From an uncultured Prevotellaceae bacterium (GTDB lineage: Bacteria > Bacteroidota > Bacteroidia > Bacteroidales > Bacteroidaceae): a stretch of DNA of 60,956 nucleotides. The number at the start of each line of letters is the position of its first letter. Within the stretch, counting starts at the first letter, position 1. Location of the stretch: assembly GCA_902779745.1 (NCBI GenBank), contig CACZCT010000022.1, positions 1-60,956 on the forward strand, in the 5' to 3' direction. Position numbers and translations under genes: made by a program. Below the pieces are notes generated by a model. It ran no database searches, was not told where the DNA came from, and saw only the letters and a program-made list of their open reading frames with translations. Below are positions 8,168 to 17,140 of this stretch, piece after piece.

Positions 8168-10726
8168 TTAGTGTGCTCCATATTGAAGATTGGTCGTTGC
8201 CAGAACCAAGAACATATAGTGGGAAGAGCCGCCGCCGAGGACGTATTCGGTCTGCTGCCAGAGGAAAGGAAATTCCAGCAACTCGGGGAAGTCTGGGCGG
8301 ATGAGGGCAGTGCCACTGACCACGCCACCAGGGATGTAACTCCAGTCGGCACGGTTCAATCCATAGGCAACAGTAGCGCTATGGGCACCCACGCCTGAAG
8401 CAAATGAGGCGGTATTGCTGCCGGGATGACAGCCAAGCACGAAGTTTAAGGCATTATATACAGTCTCCTTGGGAAAGATGTCGGGATAGGCATCGGTCAG
8501 GAAGTAATATTCAAAGCCGAAACGCTGGATGTCCCATCCTGCCCCCCAGATGCTGGGACGATAGGGTACGCCGTATGGGGTTTCGGTGACCTGTTGGTCG
8601 AGATGGACCTTGTAGTCGGCGAGGGCCGTCCGGAAGGCGCTGACGAACTGGCGACTGCGCTGATCCTTCTTCATTTCAAGTTGTTTGGCAATGCGGGCGG
8701 TGAACCAGCCTGTGCGGGCAATGTTCTTGACGATGACATCTTGCTGGTTGAGGATAAAGTCAAGGTATTCGACTTCCCTTGTGGTCAGATACAGTTCGAC
8801 AGCGGCCTGTAGTTTCATGCCTGTCATAAACGGAACCACGTTGGTCTGGTGATACAGTTCGACAGCGATGTCAAGGCACTCCTGGGCCAGTGAGTCGTTG
8901 AAACCACGTAAGGCGCGGGCGCCCCCAGCCAGTTGGGCAGATGCAGAGAGGGCACGGCCTGGATTGTCTTCCGTGAAAATCCATCGGTCGTCGTCATTGC
9001 CGATGACGCCGTCTGTCATAGCAGCGGCATCACCAAGCATTGCATATTGACGGAGTGTGCTACAGATGATGCCTCGGTAGAGGCGGCCTAGGGCCTGATA
9101 GCTGCGGACGACGGTGAGTGCACCGTTCTCCACCTGCTGCAGGATGTCGTTCTTGCCGTCTGGTTCGTGAATTTCCACACGATGACAGTCTTGGTCAATG
9201 GCAGTCACATCGATTTCTGGACGAAACTGTTCGTAAGCCAATGCAAGAATGTAGGCCTCTCCAGCCTGCGACTCCACCCGCAGATCGAAGTCGCCGGCAT
9301 CGTGCCAGCCGCCGATGTTTACACCCGGAACCTTTTCCCCTTCATTATATTTACTGAGACCTGGTCGCTGGTCGTAGCCGTCGATGTGGTTGCCGACACG
9401 GGCCATCAGTGCATCGTCCATGTGACAGGCATCATGCCAGATACGATATTTCTCTGCTACTCGCATATGGCACATCTGAACAGGCAGGAAGTACTCGACG
9501 ACAGGCTGCCAGACACCACGCTCATAGACATCGTCGGCGATGCGGAACACGCTTGACTGACTACTGCCGTAACGCACCTGATAGAGTCCAGGCTTCGTCA
9601 CATCGCTGAAGTCGGAGATGAGGTATCGGTATCGCAGGAACTCTCCCCAGACCTTTGGTGTGGACGTGCGGACTACTGTCTCGCCGTCAGCACCGATGCG
9701 GATGAGCAGAACGCTATCCACAGTAGTTTCGCGCTTGTCGGTCTCGATGACAATACGTTTAGGTTGTTGTGGCAAGTAACCCACCTGTGAGGTCTGGATG
9801 ACGGCGGGATATCTCCACATTTCATCAATGGCGGGCGTGATGAGCCAACGAACGGCTCCCTTCGTAGCACCTGGTGCAATCTCACTGCGAAGCACGAACC
9901 AGCCATTGTTATGGTTCATACGACCGTCGAAAAGTTTCAGGTCGCCGGTCAACGACTCCACCGTCAACTTTTTACCATTGTCGTCGGGGCGGGAGGTAAA
10001 TTTGCGACCGATAGCGTATGGCGCAGCGATGATATCGTCGGCACGGAGGGGACTGTAGCCTGTTCCATCCAACCGTGCGAGGTCTGCTTTCTGTCCACGG
10101 CCAGCGAAATAGTTCCCGTCGTGGCCTCGGTTTGTGGGCACTTGAAATAGCGGTGTGTTCGGCTGTTGGGGATAGATGCCGCTTTGTTCAATTCCCGAGC
10201 TTTGCTCGCCTTCCCGTTGCCTTTCCATCAGCCAGGATTTTCCAAAGAGTTCTCCAGGGAAGAATTCAAGGTTGAAACCAGCCTTTCCAAGCAGGAAGTC
10301 GGGCACGGGGGTATCGAGGTCGACGGTAACAAGGATGCTCTTACCCTGTGGCTCGACAGTGACGGTGTAGTTGACATGCCATTCAGGATAGACCATCGGA
10401 TTAAAGCCCGTCAAGTGGCGTGAGGAGTCGGGATAGCAGAGTGTGGTGACAATCTTCCCGCCCTCGATGCGGCGGCTCAACTGTTTCGGCACGGGCTGCC
10501 ACTGACCAGGCGTCGCCTCCAGTCGGATGTCGCCATTGGTGGCAATGCGGTGCCCATTCATCATGACGCAGACACCGCCTTGGTGTCCTTCGGGATAGAA
10601 GTCGCTGAATGCCATGACGTCCGTACCACCTGCATTGAAATAGCCGTCGCTATTTAGCTGAAATGTCTGTGCCGAGGCCGTGAGACTTGTCAAGGACAGG
10701 GCTATCAATAGGATGTTCTTTCTCAT
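8168..10726 (-). CDS. Secreted glycoside hydrolase family 9 (endoglucanase/cellulase)
   Basis: It probably cleaves beta-1,4-glucan or a related plant glucan. From the chosen ATG at 10726 the protein has 852 residues, with signal peptide MRKNILLIALSLTSLTASAQ. After a long N-terminal region comes an Ig-like segment with VGYLPQQPKRIVIE, usual before GH9 catalytic domains. The catalytic (alpha/alpha)6 domain contains GGWHDAGDFD with aspartates D476 and D479, and the C-terminal donor glutamate E827 in TEYVLGGG. The N-terminal 300 residues are not of a type I can name. It is divergently transcribed from an SDR epimerase across a region with two nested inverted repeats. No carbohydrate-binding module or PUL genes are adjacent. 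Confidence 0.88.
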   Translation of the reverse strand: MRKNILLIALSLTSLTASAQTFQLNSDGYFNAGGTDVMAFSDFYPEGHQGGVCVMMNGHRIATNGDIRLEATPGQWQPVPKQLSRRIEGGKIVTTLCYPDSSRHLTGFNPMVYPEWHVNYTVTVEPQGKSILVTVDLDTPVPDFLLGKAGFNLEFFPGELFGKSWLMERQREGEQSSGIEQSGIYPQQPNTPLFQVPTNRGHDGNYFAGRGQKADLARLDGTGYSPLRADDIIAAPYAIGRKFTSRPDDNGKKLTVESLTGDLKLFDGRMNHNNGWFVLRSEIAPGATKGAVRWLITPAIDEMWRYPAVIQTSQVGYLPQQPKRIVIETDKRETTVDSVLLIRIGADGETVVRTSTPKVWGEFLRYRYLISDFSDVTKPGLYQVRYGSSQSSVFRIADDVYERGVWQPVVEYFLPVQMCHMRVAEKYRIWHDACHMDDALMARVGNHIDGYDQRPGLSKYNEGEKVPGVNIGGWHDAGDFDLRVESQAGEAYILALAYEQFRPEIDVTAIDQDCHRVEIHEPDGKNDILQQVENGALTVVRSYQALGRLYRGIICSTLRQYAMLGDAAAMTDGVIGNDDDRWIFTEDNPGRALSASAQLAGGARALRGFNDSLAQECLDIAVELYHQTNVVPFMTGMKLQAAVELYLTTREVEYLDFILNQQDVIVKNIARTGWFTARIAKQLEMKKDQRSRQFVSAFRTALADYKVHLDQQVTETPYGVPYRPSIWGAGWDIQRFGFEYYFLTDAYPDIFPKETVYNALNFVLGCHPGSNTASFASGVGAHSATVAYGLNRADWSYIPGGVVSGTALIRPDFPELLEFPFLWQQTEYVLGGGSSHYMFLVLATTNLQYGAH

Positions 10727-10731
10727 TGGGT

Positions 10732-10848
10732 GTCTAGTTAGTATACAAAACATATTAAAATATTGGCAAATATAGTGATAATTCGGGAATTATTTTTAAT
10801 TTTGCCAATAGATTTAAGAATAATTGTGAAGCGAATTAATAACTAGAC
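10732..10848. promoter_or_regulatory. Divergent control region with two nested inverted repeats
   Basis: GTCTAGTTA (10732-10740) and TAACTAGAC (10840-10848) form a perfect 9-bp inverted repeat just before both start codons. Inside it ATTGGCAAA (10762-10770) and TTTGCCAAT (10801-10809) form another. The inner arms overlap the two putative -7 elements: CAAATATA at 10767-10774 for the minus strand and TAATTTTG at 10797-10804 for the plus strand. Neither has a good -33 match, which would fit activator dependence. Confidence 0.55.
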
Positions 10849-10850
10849 TT

Positions 10851-11873
10851 ATGGAAAAATTGAAGATTCTCATGATTGGTGGTACGGGCACGATTAGTAG
10901 TGCCATCACCCGACAGTTGGCAGAGAGCGGTCATGAACTGTGGCTGCTGAACCGAGGTACACGCAAGCATGAAGTGCCCGGAAATGTGAAACAGGTGATT
11001 GCCGACATCGACGACACGGAGGCAGTGCTGCGGCTCTTGGACGATGAGCAGTTCGACGCTGTCTGTGAGTTCATCGGTTTTGTGTCGGAGCAGGTAGAGC
11101 GCGACATCCGCTTGTTCCGTGACCGAACTCGGCAGTACGTCTATATCTCGTCGGCCTCGGCATATGCAAAACCGGTACGCAGTCCCTATATCACCGAGGG
11201 AACTGCGCTGGCGAATCCCTACTGGCAGTACTCACGCAACAAGATTGCCTGCGAGGAGTTGCTGATGCGAGCGTACCGCGAGAACGGATTCCCTGTGACC
11301 ATCGTGCGTCCCTCGCATACCTACTGCGAACGTAGTGTGCCCGTCAGTATTCACGGACCGAGAGGCAGTTGGCCGGTGCTGAAGCGTATGCTGGAGGGCA
11401 AGCCCGTACTGGTGCATGGCGATGGCTCTTCGCTGTGGACGCTGACGTGGAACGAGGATTTTGCATGTGGCTTCATTGGACTGCTGGGTAATCCGAAGGC
11501 TATCGGCGAGGCATTTCAAATCATGAGTGATGAACAACTAACGTGGAACCAGATTTACGAATGTGTCGGCAACGCACTAAATACAACGCCGCAGCTCTAT
11601 CATGTTGCCTCCGACTTCCTGGCCGCCGTCTGTCCGAAGGACTACGACTTGGAAGGCAACCTTATCGGCGATAAGGCTGCCACGGTCATCTTCGATTGTA
11701 CGAAACTGAAACGTGCCGTTCCTGGATTCCAGGCTACGACACGTTTCGATGAGGGTGTACGCCGTTGTGTTGCCTATGTCCTTGCTCATCCAGAACTGCA
11801 AGTGGAAGACCCGGAGTTCGACCAGTGGTGTGACAAGGTCATTGAGGCGCTGGAACAGGCAAAGCACCTATAG
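10851..11873 (+). CDS. NAD-dependent epimerase/dehydratase (extended SDR)
   Basis: The protein (340 residues) has the N-terminal nucleotide-binding motif GGTGTIS near residues 9-15 and the catalytic YxxxK as YSRNK around 127-131, inside WQYSRNKIACEELL. Its early part (LNRG after the second strand) suits NAD(P) binding. The substrate is not deducible; the family includes nucleotide-sugar epimerases and related reductases. Its divergence from the GH9 cellulase across a shared inverted-repeat control region suggests coregulation, which is inference. Its stop abuts the stop of the convergent peptidase gene. Confidence 0.8.
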   Translation: MEKLKILMIGGTGTISSAITRQLAESGHELWLLNRGTRKHEVPGNVKQVIADIDDTEAVLRLLDDEQFDAVCEFIGFVSEQVERDIRLFRDRTRQYVYISSASAYAKPVRSPYITEGTALANPYWQYSRNKIACEELLMRAYRENGFPVTIVRPSHTYCERSVPVSIHGPRGSWPVLKRMLEGKPVLVHGDGSSLWTLTWNEDFACGFIGLLGNPKAIGEAFQIMSDEQLTWNQIYECVGNALNTTPQLYHVASDFLAAVCPKDYDLEGNLIGDKAATVIFDCTKLKRAVPGFQATTRFDEGVRRCVAYVLAHPELQVEDPEFDQWCDKVIEALEQAKHL

Positions 11874-13070
11874 TCCCAGTTTCTTGCGGATATCCTTGGG
11901 GATGGCGTTCTTGTTGACGGTATAGTCCATCGTATTGGCAGCGATGAAGGTCTTGGTCATATACCAGATACCTTTGTAGTCGCCCGTCTCGCCCCATGAG
12001 TTCTTCACCATATAGTACTCCTTGCCGTTCTGGTCCTTGGCGATACCGAAGATCAGCATACCATGGTCGTCGGTGAGTTCCCAGTTGTCATAACGCTCCT
12101 GACGCATCTCCTGGGTAGGAATAATCTCAGGAACGGTACAGCCGAGGGAGTCGATGAGGTTACGTTTCTTGGCCGTAGACATCTTCAGCCATTTCGCCAT
12201 GTCACTGCCTTGCAGACTCTCTGTCTTCTTGGTGTCGATGGCATAGGCGAGTCCCTTACGGGTGAAGCCGTCCTCGCTGACATCACCGCCCCATGCTACG
12301 GTATAGCCGTTCATGACGGCATTGTCGATGATCTGCATCATCTCGTCCATCGGGACGTTGTATGACAGGGGGTTGCGCCAGTTGTCCTGTACCTCTACGG
12401 CAAAGGCGGTGTAGAAGGGATGGTGGGTATAGCTGGTGATGCTCACATAGTCGTTCCAGTCGAGTCCGAGGCTCTGTGCGAAAGTCTGCGGAGTATAGGT
12501 CTTGCCCTCATAGGTGAAAGTCTCCGGGCACTTGCCGAGATAGGCATCGAGGATGCCCTGCAAGCCCACCTTCCACTGTGGGGACAGTTTGTTTGCCTTG
12601 TTTTTGGCGACAGCATTCACGTATGGTTCCAACAGGGAGAAGAACTCATTGAAGTTGTTCAGGGAGTCGCCATAAAGAGAACCAGGGAACGGCATGGCAT
12701 CCTCAGGACAGATACCATAGTGTTGCAGGACATAGTGGACATCGTAGGCGGAGCCTCCCTGTGCAAACTGGCAGTCACCATGTAGGCGTACCACCTGGAT
12801 GGCGCGGTCCATATAGGTTTTGTTGGCAACGAACGCCTCACAGAGGTTGTAGGTCTTGCCGCTCTTCTTCAAAATCTCAGATTCAAAGTAGGAGAGGGTA
12901 GAGTAGTCCCAGCACGTACCGCTGCGGTTCTGGTCTTTGATAGAGGTGATGGGGTTCTCCTTAATGACCGTGAATACGGGCTTGTTCTTGTTGACAGAGT
13001 CTTTCTTTTCCTCTGCCTGTGCACCTACAGCCACGAGGGCCAGCAGGGCGAGTGTCATTAGTTTTTTCAT
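11868..13070 (-). CDS. C1-family cysteine peptidase, aminopeptidase C / bleomycin-hydrolase type, secreted
   Basis: The 400-residue protein begins with signal peptide MKKLMTLALLALVAVGAQA. The papain-type catalytic set is visible: oxyanion Q47 and nucleophile C53 in DQNRSGTCWDYS, H336 in DDHGML and N357 in KNSWG. The internal layout follows the bleomycin-hydrolase group, which usually trims N-terminal residues from peptides; a signal peptide places it in periplasm or outside. It is 36 bp downstream of an Xaa-Pro aminopeptidase, so the two probably form a peptide-catabolism operon. Confidence 0.88.
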   Translation of the reverse strand: MKKLMTLALLALVAVGAQAEEKKDSVNKNKPVFTVIKENPITSIKDQNRSGTCWDYSTLSYFESEILKKSGKTYNLCEAFVANKTYMDRAIQVVRLHGDCQFAQGGSAYDVHYVLQHYGICPEDAMPFPGSLYGDSLNNFNEFFSLLEPYVNAVAKNKANKLSPQWKVGLQGILDAYLGKCPETFTYEGKTYTPQTFAQSLGLDWNDYVSITSYTHHPFYTAFAVEVQDNWRNPLSYNVPMDEMMQIIDNAVMNGYTVAWGGDVSEDGFTRKGLAYAIDTKKTESLQGSDMAKWLKMSTAKKRNLIDSLGCTVPEIIPTQEMRQERYDNWELTDDHGMLIFGIAKDQNGKEYYMVKNSWGETGDYKGIWYMTKTFIAANTMDYTVNKNAIPKDIRKKLGL

Positions 13071-13084
13071 TTTTCTTTTCTTTT

Positions 13085-13116
13085 ATTTCGTTATATCGTG
13101 ATTTCATTATATCGAG
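13085..13116 (-). repeat. 8-bp tandem array at the junction of the two peptidase genes
   Basis: Four degenerate 8-bp units (ATTTCGTT, ATATCGTG, ATTTCATT, ATATCGAG on the plus strand) run into the last codons of the upstream aminopeptidase gene, including its stop at 13107-13109. Confidence 0.65.
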
Positions 13117-14501
13117 TTGTTAGCCATAAAGGCTTCGAGTTCCTTTGGGTGATAGGGGATGCGTTTGCTGCCCAGGAAGCGACAACCGTCCTTGGTAATC
13201 AGTACGTCGTCCTCGATGCGGATACCGCCGAAGTCTTTGTAGGTCTCTAACTTGTCGAAGTCCAGGAATTCCTTGCAGTGTCCGCTTGCCTTCCACTCGT
13301 CGATGAGGGCAGGGATGAAATAGATGCCAGGTTCATCAGTGACGACAAAGCCTTCTTCTAACTTACGTCCCATGCGCAAACAGTTAGTACCGAACTGTTC
13401 GAGGTTCGGGCGTGTCTCCTCGTCAAAGCCTACGTATATCTGTCCGAGTCCTTCCATATCGTGTACATCCATACCCATCATGTGTCCTAAGCCGTGAGGC
13501 AGGAACATCGCATGGGCTCCGGCACGTACGGCCTCATCGGTATCACCTTTCATTAGTCCGAGTTCCTTTAACCGTTCCGTCATCATGCGGCATACGGCAA
13601 AATGGACATCCCTGTATCTTACTCCTGGTTTAGCTACTTCCAATACATAGTCGTGACAGGCTTCCACGATGGAGTATATCTCCAACTGGCGCTGGGAGAA
13701 CTTGCCCGTGACAGGCATCGTACGGGTATGGTCGCTGCAATAGTCTTCGAGTTCACAACCAGCATCACACAAAACTAGTCGACCTGCCTCTAATTGGGCA
13801 TCAGAGGGATTACCGTGCATGATCTCACCATGTTGACTGAAGATGGTGGCGAAACTCACACCGCTTGACAGTGAACGGGCAATACCATCTACCTGTCCGC
13901 CAATGAAGCGTTCTGTCACACCGGGCTTGATGAGCAACTGTGCCGTGGTATGCATGACATAGCCCACATCACAGGCACTGTCGATGACGGCAATCTCCTG
14001 TGGCTCCTTTGTGGCACGCATCTTCACGACAGCCTGGATCAGTTTCAGTGAAGCAGCCTCCTTCTGTTTGGAGGGATGGATGCCAGTAAGGTCCATGATC
14101 TGGATCTTCGTGTCGTGGCGGTAGGGAGGAAGGAAGTGGAGTTGAGATGTCTGATGTTTGATGTAAGACGTAAGATGTGCTAAAGGGGCGGTCTTTGTGA
14201 TACCTACTTCAGCAGCCAAGTCGCTGACTGATGGGGTGAAGCCCATCCACACGATGTCCTCTACGTCGATGTCGTCTCCGAAGAGCCATTCCTCGTCGTT
14301 GTCGATGTCAATGACTCCTACCAGTCCGTCACGGTGTTGTCCGAAATAATAGAGAAAGGTAGAGTCCTGACGCATGGGGGCGTAGCTGTTGGCAGGATAG
14401 TTACAGGGAGCCTCGTTGTTGCCGAAGAGCACAATAACACCATTACCCACCAATCTCTTCAATTCGGCACGTCGCCGAATATATGTATCTTTATCAAACA
14501 T
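13107..14501 (-). CDS. pepP: Xaa-Pro aminopeptidase (M24B metallopeptidase)
   Basis: It removes N-terminal residues preceding proline. The 464-residue protein has an N-terminal AMP_N domain and a C-terminal pita-bread domain with metal ligands: D in CDAG, D in DHTRTMPV, H in HGLGHMMGMDVHD, E in TDEPGIYF and E in IRIEDD. A stretch near residues 108-119 (LTSYIKHQTSQL), in the linker between domains, is encoded by a 7-bp tandem array and is likely an insertion. No signal peptide is seen. A -7 element TACCTTTG lies upstream on the minus strand. Confidence 0.93.
   Translation of the reverse strand: MFDKDTYIRRRAELKRLVGNGVIVLFGNNEAPCNYPANSYAPMRQDSTFLYYFGQHRDGLVGVIDIDNDEEWLFGDDIDVEDIVWMGFTPSVSDLAAEVGITKTAPLAHLTSYIKHQTSQLHFLPPYRHDTKIQIMDLTGIHPSKQKEAASLKLIQAVVKMRATKEPQEIAVIDSACDVGYVMHTTAQLLIKPGVTERFIGGQVDGIARSLSSGVSFATIFSQHGEIMHGNPSDAQLEAGRLVLCDAGCELEDYCSDHTRTMPVTGKFSQRQLEIYSIVEACHDYVLEVAKPGVRYRDVHFAVCRMMTERLKELGLMKGDTDEAVRAGAHAMFLPHGLGHMMGMDVHDMEGLGQIYVGFDEETRPNLEQFGTNCLRMGRKLEEGFVVTDEPGIYFIPALIDEWKASGHCKEFLDFDKLETYKDFGGIRIEDDVLITKDGCRFLGSKRIPYHPKELEAFMANNSI
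14143..14179 (-). repeat. In-frame 7-bp tandem array inside the Xaa-Pro aminopeptidase gene
   Basis: Sense-strand units ACATCTT, ACGTCTT, ACATCAA, ACATCAG, ACATCTC follow each other and are read without stops. The opposite strand contains TGA and TAA. Confidence 0.65.
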
Positions 14502-14529
14502 AATTATCAGCTAATAGTCATTAATTCTG

Positions 14530-14537
14530 CAAAGGTA
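14530..14537 (-). promoter_or_regulatory. Putative -7 element for the peptidase operon
   Basis: CAAAGGTA on the plus strand is TACCTTTG on the minus strand, 28 bp before the Xaa-Pro aminopeptidase ATG. No clear TTTG is found at the expected -33 spacing. Confidence 0.5.
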
Positions 14538-14609
14538 CACATTATTTATTAATTACGTATACCGTTGCATCATAAAAAGCATTAAAATACAAAATGTATA
14601 CGTCCTGTG

Positions 14610-15287
14610 TCAGTCTTTCAACAAATCTGGACGGAGGCGACGGGTACGTTCCATCGCCTGTTCTAACTCCCATTCTCGAATTTTCGCCTCATTGCCTGAG
14701 AGCAGGATGTCGGGTACCTTCCATCCTTTATAGTCGGCAGGACGGGTATAGATAGGGGCGGCGAGGATGTCATCCTGAAAACAGTCGGACAAGGCACTCT
14801 GCTCGTCGCCAATAACGCCGGGTAACACACGGACGACAGCATCTACAATCATGGCAGCAACGAGTTCACCACCAGTCAATACAAAGTCACCGATGGAAAT
14901 CTCCTTGGTGATGAGGTGGTCGCGGACACGCTGGTCAATCCCTTTATAATGTCCTGCAAGGATAATGAGATTGCCTTTGAGAGACAACTCATTCACCATG
15001 TGCTGGTCGAAGCGTTCTCCGTCGGGAGAGGTGTAGATGACCTCGTCATAGTCACGTTCCGCCTTCAATGCCGTGATACAACGGTCGATGGGTTCACACT
15101 GCATCACCATCCCTGCAGAGCCTCCATAAGGGTAGTCGTCTACCCGTCGCCATTTGTCGAGGGTATAGTCACGTAGGTTATGCAGCCGTATTTCGGCCAG
15201 TCCTTTCTTTTCGGCACGGGCAAGGATGCTCTCATGGACGAAGCCTTCCAGCATCTCAGGGAGTACGGTGATGATGTCTATTCTCAT
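14610..15287 (-). CDS. trmD: tRNA (guanine37-N1)-methyltransferase
   Basis: It methylates G37 next to the anticodon with S-adenosylmethionine and prevents frameshifting. The 225-residue protein starts [13 protein letters not shown] and has the trefoil-knot SAM site [12 protein letters not shown] and [14 protein letters not shown], plus the C-terminal tRNA-recognition arm [19 protein letters not shown]. Its ATG overlaps the stop of the patatin gene by 4 bp, so it is translationally coupled and second in a two-gene operon, not in the rpsP-rimM-rplS context of other phyla. Confidence 0.96.
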   Translation of the reverse strand: MRIDIITVLPEMLEGFVHESILARAEKKGLAEIRLHNLRDYTLDKWRRVDDYPYGGSAGMVMQCEPIDRCITALKAERDYDEVIYTSPDGERFDQHMVNELSLKGNLIILAGHYKGIDQRVRDHLITKEISIGDFVLTGGELVAAMIVDAVVRVLPGVIGDEQSALSDCFQDDILAAPIYTRPADYKGWKVPDILLSGNEAKIREWELEQAMERTRRLRPDLLKD

Positions 15288-16132
15288 ATCTGATAAAATT
15301 CTTTGATTCGTTCTAAATATCTTTCTCCTACGGCACGTCCTAACTCATAGACATGGCGCATCTCGTCAGGATTGTGTGAGATATGTCCGATGGGTATTTT
15401 CTTGTCGGGACGGATGACGAGGCAGCGTCCTTGGCGTTCTGCCTCTGCGACATATTCCAGTTCCTGGTTATAGAATATATGCCGCTCATCCATTGCCTTG
15501 ATCATGAGAGGGTATTTCCGCAAGACCATCCGCATCAGGGGCATCAGTCTGAGATATTTTTTCTGATAGCCTGCCGGTTGGGTGAGGATGACGATGTTAC
15601 GATCGTAGCCTTTCTTCTCGAAATACTCCAAAGGGATAGAGTCGCCAACACCTCCGTCAAGGAGTTTCCTGCCATCCAGTTCCACCACCTTCGAGAGAAG
15701 TGGCATAGAGGCGGAGGCACGGATCCAGTCATAGGTGTCTGGGGTCGCCTTCGTGAGAGGCTGGTAGACGGGTTTGCCCGTCTCTACGTCCGTGCAGACC
15801 ACGATAAATTCCATCGGGTTCTGGTTGAAGGCCTCATCGTCGAAGATATCATATTGCTTGGGTACGATATGGTAGCCGAACTCCGCATTGAAATAGTCTC
15901 CGCTGGTCAGCAGGGAGCGTAGTCCGCTATAGCGGGAGTCTTTGGCGAAACGAGTATTGTAGCGGATGGCACGTCCAATCTGCCGAGACTTATAATTACA
16001 GCCGAAGGCAGCCCCGGCGGATACACCGATGAGTCCGTCAGGCCAGATGTCATGCTCCATCATGACATCCGTCACCCCTGCCGTCCATAGTCCACGCATG
16101 GCACCGCCTTCCAATACCAGTCCTTTTCTCAT
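15284..16132 (-). CDS. Patatin-like phospholipase with DUF6363-type tail
   Basis: The 282-residue protein is a predicted serine-aspartate acyl hydrolase. The glycine-rich oxyanion segment LEGGAMRGL is at 7-15, the nucleophile S38 lies in GVSAGA, and the dyad aspartate D159 in DGGVGD. The C-terminal third (from about residue 170) resembles the tail domain that follows patatin domains in bacterial YjjU-type proteins. There is no signal peptide, so it is likely cytoplasmic. It overlaps trmD by 4 bp. The substrate is not deducible. Confidence 0.87.
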   Translation of the reverse strand: MRKGLVLEGGAMRGLWTAGVTDVMMEHDIWPDGLIGVSAGAAFGCNYKSRQIGRAIRYNTRFAKDSRYSGLRSLLTSGDYFNAEFGYHIVPKQYDIFDDEAFNQNPMEFIVVCTDVETGKPVYQPLTKATPDTYDWIRASASMPLLSKVVELDGRKLLDGGVGDSIPLEYFEKKGYDRNIVILTQPAGYQKKYLRLMPLMRMVLRKYPLMIKAMDERHIFYNQELEYVAEAERQGRCLVIRPDKKIPIGHISHNPDEMRHVYELGRAVGERYLERIKEFYQI

Positions 16133-16140
16133 AATGAGCG

Positions 16141-16148
16141 CAAAGGTA
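16141..16148 (-). promoter_or_regulatory. Putative -7 element for patatin-trmD
   Basis: CAAAGGTA (TACCTTTG on the minus strand) ends only 8 bp before the patatin ATG, giving a very short or absent 5' leader. Confidence 0.5.
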
Positions 16149-16155
16149 CGAAATA

Positions 16156-16190
16156 TTTTTCACTTTTCACTTTTCACTTTTCACTTTTTT
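16156..16190. repeat. 7-bp tandem array between divergent patatin and panE promoters
   Basis: Four near-perfect CACTTTT units sit between the two -7 elements, where both -33 regions should lie. Confidence 0.75.
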
Positions 16191-16193
16191 ATG

Positions 16194-16201
16194 TATCTTT
16201 G
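16194..16201 (+). promoter_or_regulatory. Putative -7 element for the panE-like gene
   Basis: TATCTTTG ends 5 bp before the chosen ATG at 16207, so the transcript may be leaderless. The -33 position falls inside the CACTTTT array and has no TTTG. Confidence 0.5.
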
Positions 16202-16206
16202 TGCCC

Positions 16207-17136
16207 ATGTTAAGTTACACGGTTATTGGGGCAGGAGCCATCGGTGGCTATTATGGCTGTCGACTGGCACATGTGGAAAGACAGGTTCGTTTTCTCTCAC
16301 ACAGTGATTATGAGTATGTAATGGAACACGGTTTTCGTATAGATAGTTGTGACGGCAATTTTACCGTCTACCCGGTAGAGGCTTATGCTCATGCGGCAGA
16401 CATACCCAAGAGCGATGTCGTTCTGGTGGGACTGAAATCAGTGAATAACCACTTGTTATTAGAGATGCTGCCTCATCTTATATACGAGGACACGGTGGTG
16501 GTACTTATCCAGAACGGTATAGGATTGGAGGAGGATTTACAGGCACAGTTTCCTGATTTACAAATAGTAGCAGGTCTGGCCTTTATCTGTTCTGCGAAGA
16601 CAGCCCCGGGACATGTCAATCACCAGTGTTATGGAAGCATTAATTTAGGTAATTATTCTTGTGAAGATACTCGCTTCCATGAGATTCTTACTGATTTTCA
16701 GGATGCAGGAATCACGGCAGCTGAGGTTCCTTATTTGGAGGCCCGTTGGCGGAAAGCTGTATGGAACATGCCATTCAATGGGATGACAGTAGCCTTGAAT
16801 ACCTCAACAGATAAATTACTGAAGAATCCGTCTACCCGCCAACTCATCTACGATCAGATGATGGAGGTGATAGGTGCTGCCAATGCCCTAGGTGTGAATA
16901 CATTGACGAGTGAGTTTGCAGATAAGATGATGGCGATGACGGATGCGATGGTGCCTTATAGTCCTTCGATGAAACTCGATTTCGACTATCATCGTCCGAT
17001 GGAGATACCTTATCTCTATACCCGTCCTATCGCAGAGGCAAAAAAAGTCGGCTTCGACATGCCGAAACTGGCGATGCTCGAAGCCGAGTTGAGGTTTATA
17101 GAGGCTCATAGCCAAAAGCCAAAAGCTAATAGCTAA
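16207..17136 (+). CDS. panE: 2-dehydropantoate 2-reductase family protein
   Basis: The family reduces ketopantoate to pantoate with NADPH for pantothenate synthesis. The 309-residue protein begins with the Rossmann motif GAGAIGGYYG at about 7-16. The catalytic-lysine region is WRKAVWNMPFNGM, with the conserved K then N. The ATG at 16207 is preferred over the in-frame GTG at 16201, which is part of the -7 element. The last residues (SQKPKANS) are encoded by a tandem array and are probably a repeat-derived extension. Paralogues without PanE activity exist, so the symbol is tentative; panC and panD lie 32 kb away. Confidence 0.8.
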   Translation: MLSYTVIGAGAIGGYYGCRLAHVERQVRFLSHSDYEYVMEHGFRIDSCDGNFTVYPVEAYAHAADIPKSDVVLVGLKSVNNHLLLEMLPHLIYEDTVVVLIQNGIGLEEDLQAQFPDLQIVAGLAFICSAKTAPGHVNHQCYGSINLGNYSCEDTRFHEILTDFQDAGITAAEVPYLEARWRKAVWNMPFNGMTVALNTSTDKLLKNPSTRQLIYDQMMEVIGAANALGVNTLTSEFADKMMAMTDAMVPYSPSMKLDFDYHRPMEIPYLYTRPIAEAKKVGFDMPKLAMLEAELRFIEAHSQKPKANS

Positions 17137-17140
17137 TTCG
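17110..17140 (+). repeat. 7-bp tandem array at the panE/pheS convergent ends
   Basis: Units AGCCAAA, AGCCAAA, AGCTAAT, AGCTAAT form the 3' end of panE and provide stop codons for both convergent genes. Confidence 0.65.
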
